The notes beneath the pieces are model-generated. The model was given only the letters and a program-made list of their open reading frames with translations. It did not search any database and was not told where the DNA came from. Source: Allomyces macrogynus ATCC 38327 (lineage: Eukaryota > Blastocladiomycota > Blastocladiomycetes > Blastocladiales > Blastocladiaceae). From it: a DNA stretch of 64,000 nucleotides. The position numbers and the translations under genes are program-made. Positions 34,677-46,097 of the stretch are shown piece after piece (position 1 is the stretch's first letter; each line of letters opens with the position of its first letter). The stretch covers positions 708,421 through 772,420 of the forward strand of contig GG745329.1 of the NCBI GenBank assembly GCA_000151295.1. Direction: 5' to 3'.

Positions 34677-35521
34677 ACAGAACATTGTGTTTGGAGCGAC
34701 GATTTTGCTTCATTATAATCTCGAGTAGATTTGCCTCTTTCTCCACCCGTTTTTGAATGATGAATGAGAGACGGATGGCGGTGATTGATGCTGCTGTCCT
34801 TCATAGCTTTGTTTGGTTTAATCATGAACTCGTTCAGCATGGCCGTCCACAGTCTGCTCGCTCTATTTACTCTTCTGCGGCCTGGCCTCTTCGCCTTTCA
34901 GTCGCAAAATAACGCTCTCAAGGAAGGGGACACGGTGGGCCGTCAGGTTCCCTGAGTACCAGCGCGTCAGCGCGCACTTTCAGAGTAGTAGCTTGACCAG
35001 CCCGACACGATGTGGCCCGTCTCGCAGCGACCAGCTCCTCGTAACAACCTCTCACATGATCCAAATCAACTACTGCGCAGCACACCATTTAGTCCGGTTG
35101 TTGCACCGTCCTGTCTTGATCTTTGTTATCCTTCCGGCCCCCCTTCGGGGGGGCTCTTACTATCGCGGCCGAGGATGACCGAGTGTTTGAGAAGGTGTTC
35201 GGCAGACACCTCGGGTTCGCTCGGGTGCGTCTGACGCGAATACAGGCTCGCGCGTGCCGCTCCCAAACCACCTTGTTACTTGAAGAGCACGCAAACATCA
35301 TCAGAGGCGCCCTAAATCATTTTGCTGGCTTTATTCTTCTGAAGTCCGTGTCGCGAGATGTCGGAGACGCTCCACTGCTTCACTTTGGCCCCTTCTTTCC
35401 AAAGCACAACTTCTTCGCCCCACAATCATGCTGTCGATCGCGCACGGCCAACGAAGGCCCACGGCCTCCACATCGTCCGCCCCCCGCCCCCCGCGCCCCC
35501 CCCCCCCCCCCCACGGCTTTT
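34677..35521. other. Convergent intergenic region, aminopeptidase B and TRM82
   Basis: 845 bp between two 3' ends. It contains a UUCG hairpin at 35137-35154 and a C-rich homopolymer tract near 35481-35511. I see no gene. Confidence 0.55.
35137..35154 (+). other. Short hairpin with UUCG tetraloop
   Basis: A GC-only 7-bp stem (35137-35143 with 35148-35154) closed by C(TTCG)G, the ultrastable RNA tetraloop. It lies in a convergent intergenic region where transcripts from either side could include it. A role in 3' end formation is possible but unproven. Confidence 0.6.
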
Positions 35522-37008
35522 TCAGTCAAACCACCGATTTTGCGAAAATGAGAATGAATACATGAGGGGCACCTTTTTCTTTTGCTTGGGGTTTTTGGGC
35601 TTTGACCCGGAATCCTCCACCTCCCCGCCGTCCTTCTCCCACTCAAAGTCCTTGCGCAGCGTGTCGAACAGGTACAGGTCGCTCTCGGCGACTTGCAAGT
35701 CGCCAAAGCTCACTGCAACGCTCTCGGTTGCCGACGCCGACGCCTTCTACGACGTGAATATGCGGCGGTGAGCCAAATGATCGCCGCCACCACGAGCAGC
35801 GCAAAAATGCCGTACCAGATCCACGACACCGAGACCGCCCATGGCACCGATCCACAACCGACCCGTCGTGTCGAATGCAGCCGAGAGGACCTGGCCGAGG
35901 TTGGCCGACGTGGTCACGCGGCGTGCCAGGTCGAGCGTGCTCGTGTCCGGGTTCCACCGGAACACAATTACGGCGTTAGTGCCCTCAACGACGGCAGCGA
36001 TATGGTGGCCGTGGTGCACGAGAGCGCGGACGGCAATAGTGCCGTGCGACGGCTATGCGCAGAACAAGCGTTAGAAACCGGGTCCAGACCCAAAAAGGGC
36101 GAAGAAAAAAAAACAGTCGCACCTCGACGTACGCGCGCAAGTCGCCACGCGCAAGAAGCTGGCCGGTCCGGTAGTCCCAGAGCGCGACAAAGTCGTCGCC
36201 ACCGGCCGAGGCGAGCAGCCGCTCGTCGCCAATGACAGTCAAGTGCGCGACAAACTGCGTGTGGCCGAGGCAGAACGCTTCAATGATATGGCCGGCCGGG
36301 AACCGCGACACGCGAACGTGCTCGTCGCGGTCGCCCGTCACAATCAGTGAGTCCTGCGCCGCGAGCTTGGCGCACGTCACCATCGAGACGTGGCCAACAA
36401 TGATCGAACCACCGTCGCCGGGCTTCGTAGACGGCGGGGTTGCGGGCTCGAGCGGGAAGCTAGATTGGACCGAAATGTCAGGCACGTGTATCGGGTTCAT
36501 GGTGGCGAGGGCAATTACGCACGTCCAGACATCGCCGTGCTTGTCGGCGCACACCAATGTCGCATTGTCGCGGCTGACGCATACCTCGACCATGCGCTTC
36601 TCGGCGACGCGCTCATTGGAGAGCGTCCACGATGATGGGCCAGCAGTTTGCTTCCAGACCTTGATGGTCTTGTCTTCGCCCGACGTGACAAAAAATGTGC
36701 CATCGGGGGAGAAGCACGCCGTGCGAATGGGGCCGGTGTGCTTGTGTGCGTCAAATTGCTCGGGTGCTGCAAGAACCTTGTGGGTGCTGGCGACGGACAC
36801 GACGGCAAGGCGACTGGTCAGCCAGAGAAATTCACCATGGTGACCAAAATGGGCACAGGTCGTTCTTGAACGAAACGCGCGTCGTTTTCCAGGCCAGGTC
36901 GCAACTTGATCATTACCTGCAGTCCAAGATGGCAAAAATGGGACCGCAGACGGCGGCCACGATGGCGGACGCCGGGCTTGCAACAGTCAGGCTGACGGGC
37001 TGCGGCAT
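35522..37008 (-). CDS. TRM82: tRNA (guanine-N7) methyltransferase non-catalytic subunit Trm82/WDR4
   Basis: Four exons on minus: 37008-36917, 36813-36123, 36052-35816 and 35746-35522 (414 aa), with consistent phases. It is a WD40 propeller: HTGPIRTACFSPDGTFFVTSGEDKTIKVW, then the WDR4/Trm82 signature VTGDRDEHVRVSRFPAGHIIEAFCLGHTQFV (read in pieces) and LASAGGDDFVALWDYRTGQLL. Later blades cover AVVEGTNAVIVFRWNPD and AAFDTTGRLWIGAMGG. The C-terminus has DLYLFDTLRKDFEWEK and a Lys-rich run. With Trm8/METTL1 it forms the heterodimer that makes m7G46 in tRNA; this subunit holds the tRNA and the enzyme. It is divergent from kinesin-9 with 300 bp between start codons. The very 3' end could contain one more intron. 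Confidence 0.88.
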
Positions 37009-37308
37009 GTTGCTGGTGATTGGGCTCGTTGACTGCGGCGTGCAGCGCGTCGGCCAGAGCCGTTGCCGCCGCAGGGACAATCCGCGAACGGCGCGGCGAA
37101 CGGTGATGTGGTCACGGGCGCTCACCTGCCTGGTCGCTGTCAGACCTCAACTGCGAGACGCGTGCATTGCCCGATCATTTTGCGATGTGCGCCGGCGCTG
37201 ATTTCGCTCCAACATTCGACACCCGCAGCCACGACAACTTGCTGCAACCAGCCCTCCTCGTGTGGTGGAGATGCCTTGCCTCTGCCGAACCCAGGCATTT
37301 CAGCGACC
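37009..37308. promoter_or_regulatory. Divergent promoter region, TRM82 / kinesin-9
   Basis: 300 bp between outward-facing start codons. No TATA box or other nameable element seen. Confidence 0.55.
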
Positions 37309-40300
37309 ATGACCGACATGATGAATAACAAGCACGTCCGCGTCGTCGTGCGCACACGACCAACGACCCGGTTTGCCAGCCAGGCCATTGAAATCATTCC
37401 GGACAAGAATGTATGATCATTGCGAATAAGATATCGCTCCCGGTGTGGTCGCTGTCTTGCAAGTCTTGAGGCTCTTTGCGATGAACCTATTTGGGCAGCT
37501 GCACTCCTCCGCAATGTCCCATCACCCACCGTCACGACGTGCACTCTGACGCGGCAAATGGCGTGTGAACCGTTGATAGATTGTCAACATCCACGTCCCG
37601 AAACCCGAGGACGCGGGCTTCATCAACAACCAGCAGTCGGACTGGTCGTTCAAATTTGACAAGCTCCTGCACAATGTGAGCCAGGACGCGGTTTACGAGG
37701 AGTGCGGCACGCCGATTGTGCGGTCCTTGCTTGACGGGTACAACGGTCCGTCTCACCCCAGCGAGCGGCGGTGGGGCGGCAAGTGGAGTTCTGTTTTCTA
37801 AAATGCCGTTCTCCGCATTGTAGGCACACTCCTTGCGTACGGTACGCGGATGTCGCCCATACTCTCGCTTTTTCGTGACGCGCTCTCATGTGCGCCTCGG
37901 CGGTCCGAATAGGCCAGACGGGCGCGGGTAAGACATTTACCATGACGGGCGCAACGGAAAACTACCGACACCGCGGCATGATTCCGCGTGCAATCAGCCA
38001 AGTCTTCAAGGAGATTCAGGCGCGACCGCAGTACGCCTACACGATCCGCATCAGTTATCTAGAAATCTACAACGAAAACATGATCGACCTGCTCGCGCCT
38101 GTCGGGCAGTCGGCCGACATGGCCGTCGTCGAGGACAAGAACGGTGCGCTTGACGCGCATTACCCGTTTTCGGCAAGACCCTTCATGTCCTCACTCGACA
38201 CCTCACACAATAGGGTGCTACGTCAAGGGCCTTTCGCAAGTGATCGCGACCAACGAGGAAGAAACCCTGAACCTGCTTTTTGAAGGCGAGACGGCGCGGT
38301 CGGTTGGGGACCATGCACTGAACCGCAGCAGTTCGCGGTCGCACACGGTCTTCACGATCCACCTCGAGTCCAAGAGCCGCGTCGATAGTTCCGACGACGT
38401 GATTTTCTCCAAGCTCAACCTGGTCGACTTGGCGGGCAGCGAGCGGCTCGCCAAGACGGCGTCGAGCGGCAAGACGCTCAAGGAGGCCATGTTCATCAAC
38501 AAGTCACTCACGTTTCTCGAGCAGGTGATTATCGCCCTCGCCGACAAGAAGCGCGACCATGTGCCATACCGCCAGTCGCGGTTGACGAACGTGCTGCGCG
38601 ATTCGCTTGGTTCGTGTTGGCATTGGGTGCGGTTTTCTGTCTGTCAGGGCGCTCGCTGACTTGTCGTCGTTTCCGGATTCTAGGAGGCAACTGCAACACC
38701 CTCATGATCGCCAACATTTGGGGTGAGGCCGACCATCTCGAGGAAACGATCAGCACGCTGCGGTTCGCGACGCGCATGAGCTGCGTGACCAACGAGCCCG
38801 TTGTCAACGTGCAATACGACCCCATGGTGCGTCTGTCCGAGCGGTCCTACCCCCCCCCCCCCCCATTCCATCACGTCTATGCTGTCCTAATCTTCCCACC
38901 TCGCCCCTCTCACAGACGCTCGTCAAGAAACAAGAGCGCGAGATCAAGGAACTGCGACAAGAGCTCGCCATGTACGACACGCTGATCGGGCGCAGCCATG
39001 TGCAGTACGAGCCGTTCACCGACGGCCAAAAAGCCGAGCTCGCCAAACGCGTGCGCGCGTGGTTCGATGGCACCGACGACGAGATTGAAATTGTGACACT
39101 GCGGCAAGTCAAGGAAATCATGAATGTTTTCAAGGGCATGTACTTGCAGTGGGCGCAGGGCGGTGACCGGTGCGAGCTGCCGAAAGCCGGCGGCGCAACG
39201 GGGCCCGCGACGGCGGGTGGAATGGAGCGCGATATTTCGGCGGCGCTCGAGGAGGAGGACGGGGTGGGGGAGACGGAGGGGATGGGGTTCAGTATTGGCG
39301 TGGTACGTGCTGAACCGTGTTCTTGAACGCGTAACATCGCGGGATACTGACTGGGGTGTGCGATCGTGTAGGCACCCGTCAGCGGCCCCAACGGCCGCCG
39401 CAAAGTCATCAACAAGAAGGCGCCGCCCGCCGCCAAAAAGGAGCCGTTTGTCCCGAACGCCGCGTCGCGTCAATCGAGCACAAGTTTCGTCTATGGCAGC
39501 TCTCCCGCTCCGACCACAGGCACCACCGGATCTGGTGGAGACGACGCGGGCCATTCCCCCGGCGGGAGCCCCGAGGTCCAGGGCGCGTCGCGATTCGGGG
39601 ATCAAGGTGCTATGGGTCCAGTCGGCATCCCAGCACTGCAGCCGCTGCCGCCGATTCCGGCACGCGCCAAACCCGACCGCAACGAGGAGTTTGAGACATT
39701 CAAGCGCGGGCCCGGCAAGGATCTCGCGCAGGCGTTGATTGAGAACAAGCGTGCGTTCTCTCCACCCATTTCATCGCGTCTGGGCTTTGCGCTAACTGTT
39801 TGTTTCCACCTCCACCTAGGCATTCTCCGCGACAAGAAACGCGCGCTCGTCGACCTGACCGCGCGCGTGACCACGCTCAAGGCATCAATCACCGACCTCA
39901 AGACCGCCGTCGCGCGTGACCGCGACCAGGCGTTGCAAGCCGACACCGAGCACGACCCGGCGCTCTACTCTGCGCCGATCCCGGCCGACGTGCAGGCCAA
40001 ACTCGACTCGCTCGCGACGCTCAAGGCCGACGCCAAGCGGCACCTCGAGGCGGTCGCGCAGACCAAGTCGGAGCTCGAGTACGCAGCGCGCGTCGTTGAC
40101 ACGTGTCGCGAACGGCTCGTGCGCGAGTTCGACGCGTGGTACTTGCAGGTGTATTGCGATGCGCCAGCGCCGGCGGGGGTGGGGGAGGCGCGGCCGACGT
40201 CTGTGGCAGAGCGCCGGACGGCAGCGGCGGCGGCAGCGGCGGCGGTTGCGGGAATGACGACGGATGCGAGTGTGGCCGATCCGCTCGACTTGGCTGAGCA

Positions 40301-40418
40301 GTTTGACCTGATGCTCAACGACAAGCTCATGGAGGACCCGGCGTCGTACTCGTATTATGCGGCGCTGAAGCGTCGGCAGCGGCGTGGAGCCAAGCCGCAG
40401 GCGAGGACCTTGATGTGA
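37309..40418 (+). CDS. KIF9: Kinesin-9 family motor (KIF9/KLP1-like)
   Basis: Nine exons: 37309-37410, 37580-37745, 37824-37841, 37913-38143, 38214-38609, 38684-38826, 38916-39302, 39372-39750 and 39820-40418 (806 aa); all phases agree. The motor begins HVRVVVRTRPT. Kinesin-9 features are INNQQSDWSFKFD, P-loop GQTGAGKTFTMTGATENYRHRG (residues 96-103 for the P-loop), switch I NRSSSRSH, switch II DLAGSERL and GNCNTLMIANIWGE. The neck and stalk carry LVKKQEREIKELRQELAMYD and VRAWFDGTDDEIEIVTLRQVKEI, both typical of KIF9. The C-terminus has FETFKRGPGKDLAQAL and coiled coil ending in FDAWYLQVY. Kinesin-9 proteins work on the central pair of motile flagella. The 18-nt third exon completes the residues just before the P-loop. 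Confidence 0.95.
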
Positions 40419-40631
40419 TTTGAACGAAGGGTGGAGAGACTGGGCGAGCGTGCAGGGACTGTGAAATGCAAACGAGGAGACGGTTGAATGTGCTCTGACA
40501 ATGCCATTCCATTACAAAAAGACCGCGTGGAATCCGAAGAAGTTGAGGAAGAAAGAGAAAGACTGACGAAGCCAAAACAAAAAAGCGAGCGCGCCCACGA
40601 CAAAAAGCAACAATCAACGCAACGCACGACC

Positions 40632-42373
40632 TTACTGGTCAATCGGCCCCTGTGACTTGAGCGACGCCCGACCGGCGCGCATCATTTCGTCGACAAGCAG
40701 AAGGTTGGACGCAATGACGGCAATCGAGTGCAGCATGTGCCGCTGGACGCGGTAATTGTCGAGCACGCCCTCGGAGACCGGGTCCATGGGCTCGCCCGTC
40801 TTCAAGTCGACACCGACGACGTGGCCCGCGGCGTGCTCGTCCTGCAGCTCAACCAGCACGTCCTGCGCGTCAAGACCGGCGTTCATGGCGAGAACCTTCG
40901 GGATCACAAGCATCGCGTCGGCAAACGCCTGAATACCAAACTTGGCGCGGCCCTTGACCGCGTCCTTGTACTTGAGCAAGTGGCGATGCAGCGCGACCTG
41001 GAACGCGCCCGCACCAGGGATCACACACGTGTCCTCGACGGCGTTCTTGACGGCGCGGAGACCGTCGCGCACGGCGTCGTTAATTTGCGCGAGCGTGTGC
41101 GCGTTCGGGCCCTTGATCAAGATCGTGCACGACGCCGGGTTCTGCACTTCCTCGACAAACGTGTACTTTTCTTCGCCGAGCACGTGCTCGTAGACGAGCC
41201 CGGCGTAGCCGAGCACATCCTTGGTCAGGTCATCAACCGAGTTCTGCTCGACACCGCCGCACACGAGCTGCAGACGCTCCATGTTACGGCGCTTGGCGCG
41301 GCGCAGCGCGAGAATGCCGTTCTTTTGCAGCACGTCGAGCGAGAGCGGGTCGATACCCTTCTGGTTGATGACGACAAAGCCCTTGTCGGTGCCGTCGCAG
41401 ACGCTCTTCTTGAACTCGACCAGCTTCTTGAGCCGGTTATCGATGAACCGGCGCTCCGACTCGACGAGCTTCTCGCGCTGCTCGGCCGACGAGTAGAAGA
41501 AGCTCGAGTTGACCTCGGTCTTTTCGTACTCGAGCGAGACGTTGAGCGTGAGAATGTAGGCGTTCTTGACGCGCTTGGGCATGTCCGGGTGCCGTGCACC
41601 GTGGTCGAGGACAAGACCCTTGACGAACCGCGTGTCCATGTCGGTGCGGTGCATCATTTTCATGATCTCAATCATGTAGAGGTCGATGGGCTTGCCCTCG
41701 CGGTGGATCGTAAGGACGGCATCGACGACGGCCTCGGTCAGGTTGTCGGCCAGGTCGGCGTGCACCTTGGTGCGCAGAGCGGTGCGCGCCACGTCGCACA
41801 AGAGCGACCGGTCAACCTTCTTGGTGAGCTTGAACGACTCGAGGAACTAGTTGGCGGGTAACGACGGTGAGCATGGAATGGCTGAGAGCAATGAAAAAGT
41901 GAGCGGTCAAAGCGCACCTGCAACGACTCCTTCTTGGCGAGCTCAAAGCCCTCGGTGAGGACGCGCGGGTGCAGACCCTCGGAAATGTAGCGCTCGGCCT
42001 GCTTGAGCAGTTCGCCGACGAGCAAGACAATCGAGGTGGTGCCGTCGCCCGTGATTTCGTCCTGCGCGGTGGCCGCGCGCGCAATCATGGTGGCAGTCGG
42101 GTTCTGGATCTGCATTTCGCTCAGCAGGACCTTGCCGTCCTTGGTGAGCTTGATCTGGCCCGAACCGTCAACGAGCCTGAACGAGCACATGAGAACGAGC
42201 GTCAGCTCAAGGCCCACGATCCACACGGTCAAACGAACAGCAACACCGTACATCTTGATGGTGCCGCGCGGGCCGAGGTTGGACCGCAGCACGTCCTGGA
42301 GACCGAGCGCCGCGTGGATGTTGATCTTGAGGGCCTGGCCGCGGCGCGCGACCTCCGAGTTGGGGTTGACCAT
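40632..42373 (-). CDS. CCT6: T-complex protein 1 subunit zeta (CCT6)
   Basis: Three exons on minus: 42373-42252, 42176-41918 and 41846-40632 (531 aa, exactly the usual CCT-zeta length). Joins are in phase and restore [19 protein letters not shown] and [16 protein letters not shown]. Group II chaperonin motifs are [25 protein letters not shown], the ATP site [38 protein letters not shown] and [35 protein letters not shown] at the N-terminus and [16 protein letters not shown] are specific to zeta. It is one of eight subunits of the cytosolic TRiC/CCT ring that folds actin and tubulin. An ORF continues upstream in frame beyond the ATG at 42373, but lacks conservation; the chosen ATG gives the canonical start. 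Confidence 0.96.
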
Positions 42374-42808
42374 TTGCACGGCGGATGACGCGGACCTGCG
42401 CGTGCGTGTAACGCATCGTGGGCAGAGGCGGGATAAACGCAGAGCGGGATCACGGTCAGCGTATTGACCACGGGTCCCACGAGCGACATGGCCACGACAT
42501 GGCCACAGAGACAGCACGACGTCGCAGTCACGGCGGAACGCGCGCGCGCGTCCAGCGACGCCGGGCAACGTCACTCGTGGTTGTTCGGGACTGGCGGCGC
42601 GCGTACATGGTGGCGGAATTGGTGGTGGTGGTGGGAGGGGGGGGAGGGGGTCGAGGGTGCGGGACGACGGGATCAGAGCAGTGGCGGCGGCGTGCGGTTG
42701 GTGCCGGGTGGGGAAAGCGGGCGGTCCAAGGCGGGCGACGAGTGCGGCAGCGGCACCAGGATCAAGTTGCAGCGGCAGGTCGCCGATGAAGGGGTGGTCG
42801 AAGTTGAG

Positions 42809-42851
42809 GTCGTCGTCGTCGTTGTCGTCGTCGTCGTCGTCGTCGTCGTCG
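42809..42851 (+). repeat. GTC trinucleotide repeat
   Basis: About 14 GTC/CGT units with a single T interruption (GTTGTC). On the minus strand it would read as poly-Asp in one frame. It sits upstream of CCT6. Confidence 0.9.
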
Positions 42852-43214
42852 CTTGGCCGGACGCGCCAGTTGGCTCGCCGCTCAGGCTGATCGCGCCCGC
42901 CGTCACTCGCTGGCGCGCTCTTCGTAGCGCTTCGAGGTGTTGCACGTGCACACACATGCCCTGCGCCGTGCGGTGTAAACCTGATAAAGGCCGAAAACCG
43001 CATCTTGTCTCGCACCCAAATCCTGTCCCCTGCCCTCACGCAAGTCGCAATGGCCCCACCACCAGCAGCGGTCCACCACCGCGCGGCAAACGCCTGGCCA
43101 CGCGCGCCGTGATGCAGTGATGGCAGCCGGCCGGTGCCGCCCGTCGCCACCGCGCGCGACTTCTGCTGTCGGCCGCGGGTCCCTTGGAGCGCTGCTCGTG
43201 CCGATGGTGCAGCG

Positions 43215-43314
43215 NNNNNNNNNNNNNNNNNNNNNNNNNNNNNNNNNNNNNNNNNNNNNNNNNNNNNNNNNNNNNNNNNNNNNNNNNNNNNNNNNNNNNN
43301 NNNNNNNNNNNNNN
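43215..43314. other. Assembly gap (100 N)
   Basis: Exactly 100 unknown bases, the conventional placeholder for a scaffold gap of unknown size. The joined contigs need not be adjacent. Confidence 0.99.
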
Positions 43315-43725
43315 TTCAGTGGCGCCACCGCCCGTCCCTTGCTCGCTCGAGAGTGCAGTCGCCGCGGAGACCACGCGCAAATGAACTGGGCGGGCGTGTT
43401 TTCTGCGCCCTGCAGCGTGAATCGCTCGTGCGCATGGCATGGTGGCCGAGGATGGCCGCGGGCACGTGTGGGTCCGTCTCGCAGGCGTTGGCGACGCGCC
43501 GAGGCTTCGTTGGTGGGCGTGATCCACGGCGGCGCGACAACAGCCGTCCAACACGCCTGCTGGCGAACCGTGCCGCGCCCAACACTGGACGCACCTTTGC
43601 CCGCAGTCCGACTCGCCCGCACGCGCGCCGAATCCTGGGTCGCCCCGACTGGTCCCGCGCGCCCGTCCGCCTCCCACGCCCAAAGCAAATCCCGACCGCT
43701 GAGCGCACAAGCTGCTGCCGATCCC

Positions 43726-43733
43726 TATAAAAG
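43726..43733 (+). promoter_or_regulatory. TATA box of UGP1
   Basis: TATAAAAG in a GC-rich surround, about 255 bp before the UGP1 ATG, implying a leader of about 220 nt that contains the GCACCC hexamers. Confidence 0.75.
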
Positions 43734-43904
43734 CCAGCTCGCGCGCTCGCTCGCGATCCGCTTCTTCTCTCCATCACGGTCCACCATCAACCGTGACTGC
43801 TGCTGCTGCCCGACCGATCCGCGACGCGTCTCGCTCCGCGCTCCAGCACCAACGAACGCGTCGGATCGACCGCTCGCTGCACGCAAGCCGCCCCTCCTGC
43901 ATTC

Positions 43905-43952
43905 GCACCCGCACCCGCACCCGCACCCGCACCCGCACCCGCACCCGCACCC
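43905..43952 (+). repeat. GCACCC hexamer repeat (eight copies) in the UGP1 leader
   Basis: Eight perfect GCACCC units followed by CACCATCACCACC-type sequence, ending about 35 nt before the UGP1 start codon and so probably in its 5' UTR. Confidence 0.9.
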
Positions 43953-43988
43953 GCACCATCACCACCACCACCGTTCTCGCGCTCCACC

Positions 43989-46097
43989 ATGGACTTCAGC
44001 CCGTTGACGCCCACGACGCCCATGGGCAACCCCATGTCGCACGACCGTACGCGGTCGCTGTCGATGCAGGGCTTTGAGGAGGTCAAGAACAGCGTCGCCG
44101 CCAAGACGATGCGCGCCGAGCTCAACAAGCTCGTCAACATGCTGCCCGATTCGGACCGTCGCGAGGCACGTTTTTCACTTGCGCGAGCCGATCCGACGCG
44201 TCGTGAGACTTGCGGTCGACGCGTCGCCGTCTGAGGCGGGCACCTCTCGATTCCGAATCTGACGACTCGCGCATGCGATTTTGGAAATGAATAGACGTTC
44301 CGCACGGAAATGGACAACTTCTACATGCTCTTCACGCGCTACCTCGCCGACCGCGCCAAGGGCCAGAAGCTCGACTGGGCCAAGGTCAAGTCGCCCGGGC
44401 CCGAGACGATAGTGCCGTACGCCAAGTTGCGCCGTGACGAGGCCGCCCCGCCCTCGGACGCGCAGCTCCTCTCCAAGCTCGCCGTCCTCAAGCTCAATGG
44501 GGGTCTCGGCACGACCATGGGCTGCGTCGGGCCCAAGTCGGCGATTGAAGTGCGCGACGGGCTCACGTTCCTCGACTTGACAGTGCGCCAGATCGAGGTA
44601 CGTTTTTCTCTTCGGGTTGGACGCGTCCGGATCCGCTGTGCGATCAGTCGATTGAAACTGACGGGTCTCGTGCACCGATTTCTAGTACCTCAACACGACG
44701 TGCAAGGTCAACGTGCCGCTGATTCTCATGAACTCGTTCAATACCGACGACGAGACCAAGCGCATCGTGCAAAAGTACATGGGCCACCAGCTGTCGATTC
44801 TGACGTTCAACCAGTCGCGGTTCCCGCGCATCTTCAAGGACTCGCTGCTGCCGTGCCCCAAGCACCCGGACGAGGACCCGGCCGTCGGCAACTTTTACCC
44901 GCCGGGTCACGGCGACTTGTTCGAGTCGCTCGAGAACTCGGGTCTGCTCGACCAGCTGATCGCTCAGGGCAAGGAGTGGATTTTCGTCTCCAACGTTGAT
45001 AACCTCGGCGCGACCGTCGACACCAAGATTCTGCACCATTTGCACACGACGGGTTCCGAATTCGTTTTGGAGGTTACGGGCAAGACCCGGAGTGACGTGA
45101 AGGGTGGCACGCTCATTGAGTACGACGGACAAGTCCAGTTGCTTGAAATCGCCCAGGTCCCGCCCGAACACGTCGATGACTTCAAGTCTATCAAGAAATT
45201 CCAGATTTTTAACACGGTACGTCTTTTATTTTCCCTCTCCATCGGTTATTTTTTGTTTTTGCAGGTCGCTGCGGAGATTGACGCGAACCCCCCTTCCCCT
45301 CCCCCCTCCTCCCCTCCCTCCGTCGACATGCAGAACAACCTGTGGATCTCGCTCAAGGCCATCAAGCGCATCCTGGCCGAGCGCGAAATGAACATGGACG
45401 TGATTGTCAACGTCAAGACGTCCAAGTCGGGCGAGAAGGTGATTCAGCTCGAGACGGCCGTCGCCGCGGCGATTCGCTTCTTCAAGTCGGCGCACGGTAT
45501 CAACGTGCCGCGGTCGCGCTTCTTGCCCGTCAAGTCGACGTCGGATTTGTTCTTGATCACGTCCGACCTCTACTCGCTCGACCACGGCCAGCTCGTCATG
45601 AACCCGCAGCGCCTGTTTGGCACGATCCCGATTGGTACCGTCGTCATCTTCAGCGTCTTGCCGTGCGCTGGCCGCAACTAACTGTGGCGCGCCGACCCGA
45701 CCTGCTTGTAGTCAAGCTGGGCGACCACTACAAGAAGGTCGCCGACTACCAGGCGCGCTTCAAGGGCCGCCCGCGCATCATCGACCTCGACCATCTCACG
45801 CTCAGTGGCAACGTTTACTTTGGGTCCGACGTACGTTTTACGATGTTTAACTTCGCGTATTTGAGTGGTTTGAGATTGACGCTCGGGTGCTGGTCACGTA
45901 GATTACGCTTGGCGGCACTGTGATCATCGTCGCGAGCGAAGGGTCCCGAATCGACATTCCGTCGGGCGCCCGGCTCGAGGACAAGGTCGTGACGGGCAAC
46001 CTTCGGTACGTGGGAGTTCTCGTTCCGCCATCCCCGCGACCTTGCACGCCCCTAACCACAATTATCCGCGGCCGCGACCAGTATTCTCGACCATTAG
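43989..46097 (+). CDS. UGP1: UTP-glucose-1-phosphate uridylyltransferase (UDP-glucose pyrophosphorylase)
   Basis: Seven exons: 43989-44165, 44295-44597, 44686-45216, 45334-45634, 45712-45830, 45902-46005 and 46082-46097 (516 aa). Intron 1 is GC-AG (GCACGT...AATAG); the join gives [21 protein letters not shown]. Signatures are the nucleotide-binding [80 protein letters not shown] and [22 protein letters not shown] left-handed beta-helix C-terminus ([21 protein letters not shown]) ends NLRILDH. The last exon, 16 nt long, supplies ILDH and the stop, matching the normal UGP end. The enzyme makes UDP-glucose for glycogen, trehalose and cell-wall glucan. Intron 3 is a multiple of three without a stop, so its retention would stay in frame. 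Confidence 0.96.

Larger units (their letters stand above)
42374..43988. other. Divergent intergenic region, CCT6 / UGP1, with assembly gap
   Basis: 1.6 kb containing the CCT6 promoter, a GTC trinucleotide repeat, a 100-N gap and the UGP1 promoter and leader. Because of the gap a missing small gene or repeat cannot be excluded. A minus ORF in frame with CCT6 covers much of the left half and would encode poly-Asp at the trinucleotide repeat; I do not accept it as coding. Confidence 0.6.

Noticed and set aside
42374..43150. In-frame N-terminal extension of CCT6 with a poly-Asp run
   Set aside because: CCT-zeta proteins begin near the ATG at 42373 and the model is already exactly the family length. 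The extension is low complexity with no conserved sequence.
43905..43952. CRISPR-like array
   Set aside because: It is a simple hexamer microsatellite without spacers, in a eukaryotic genome.
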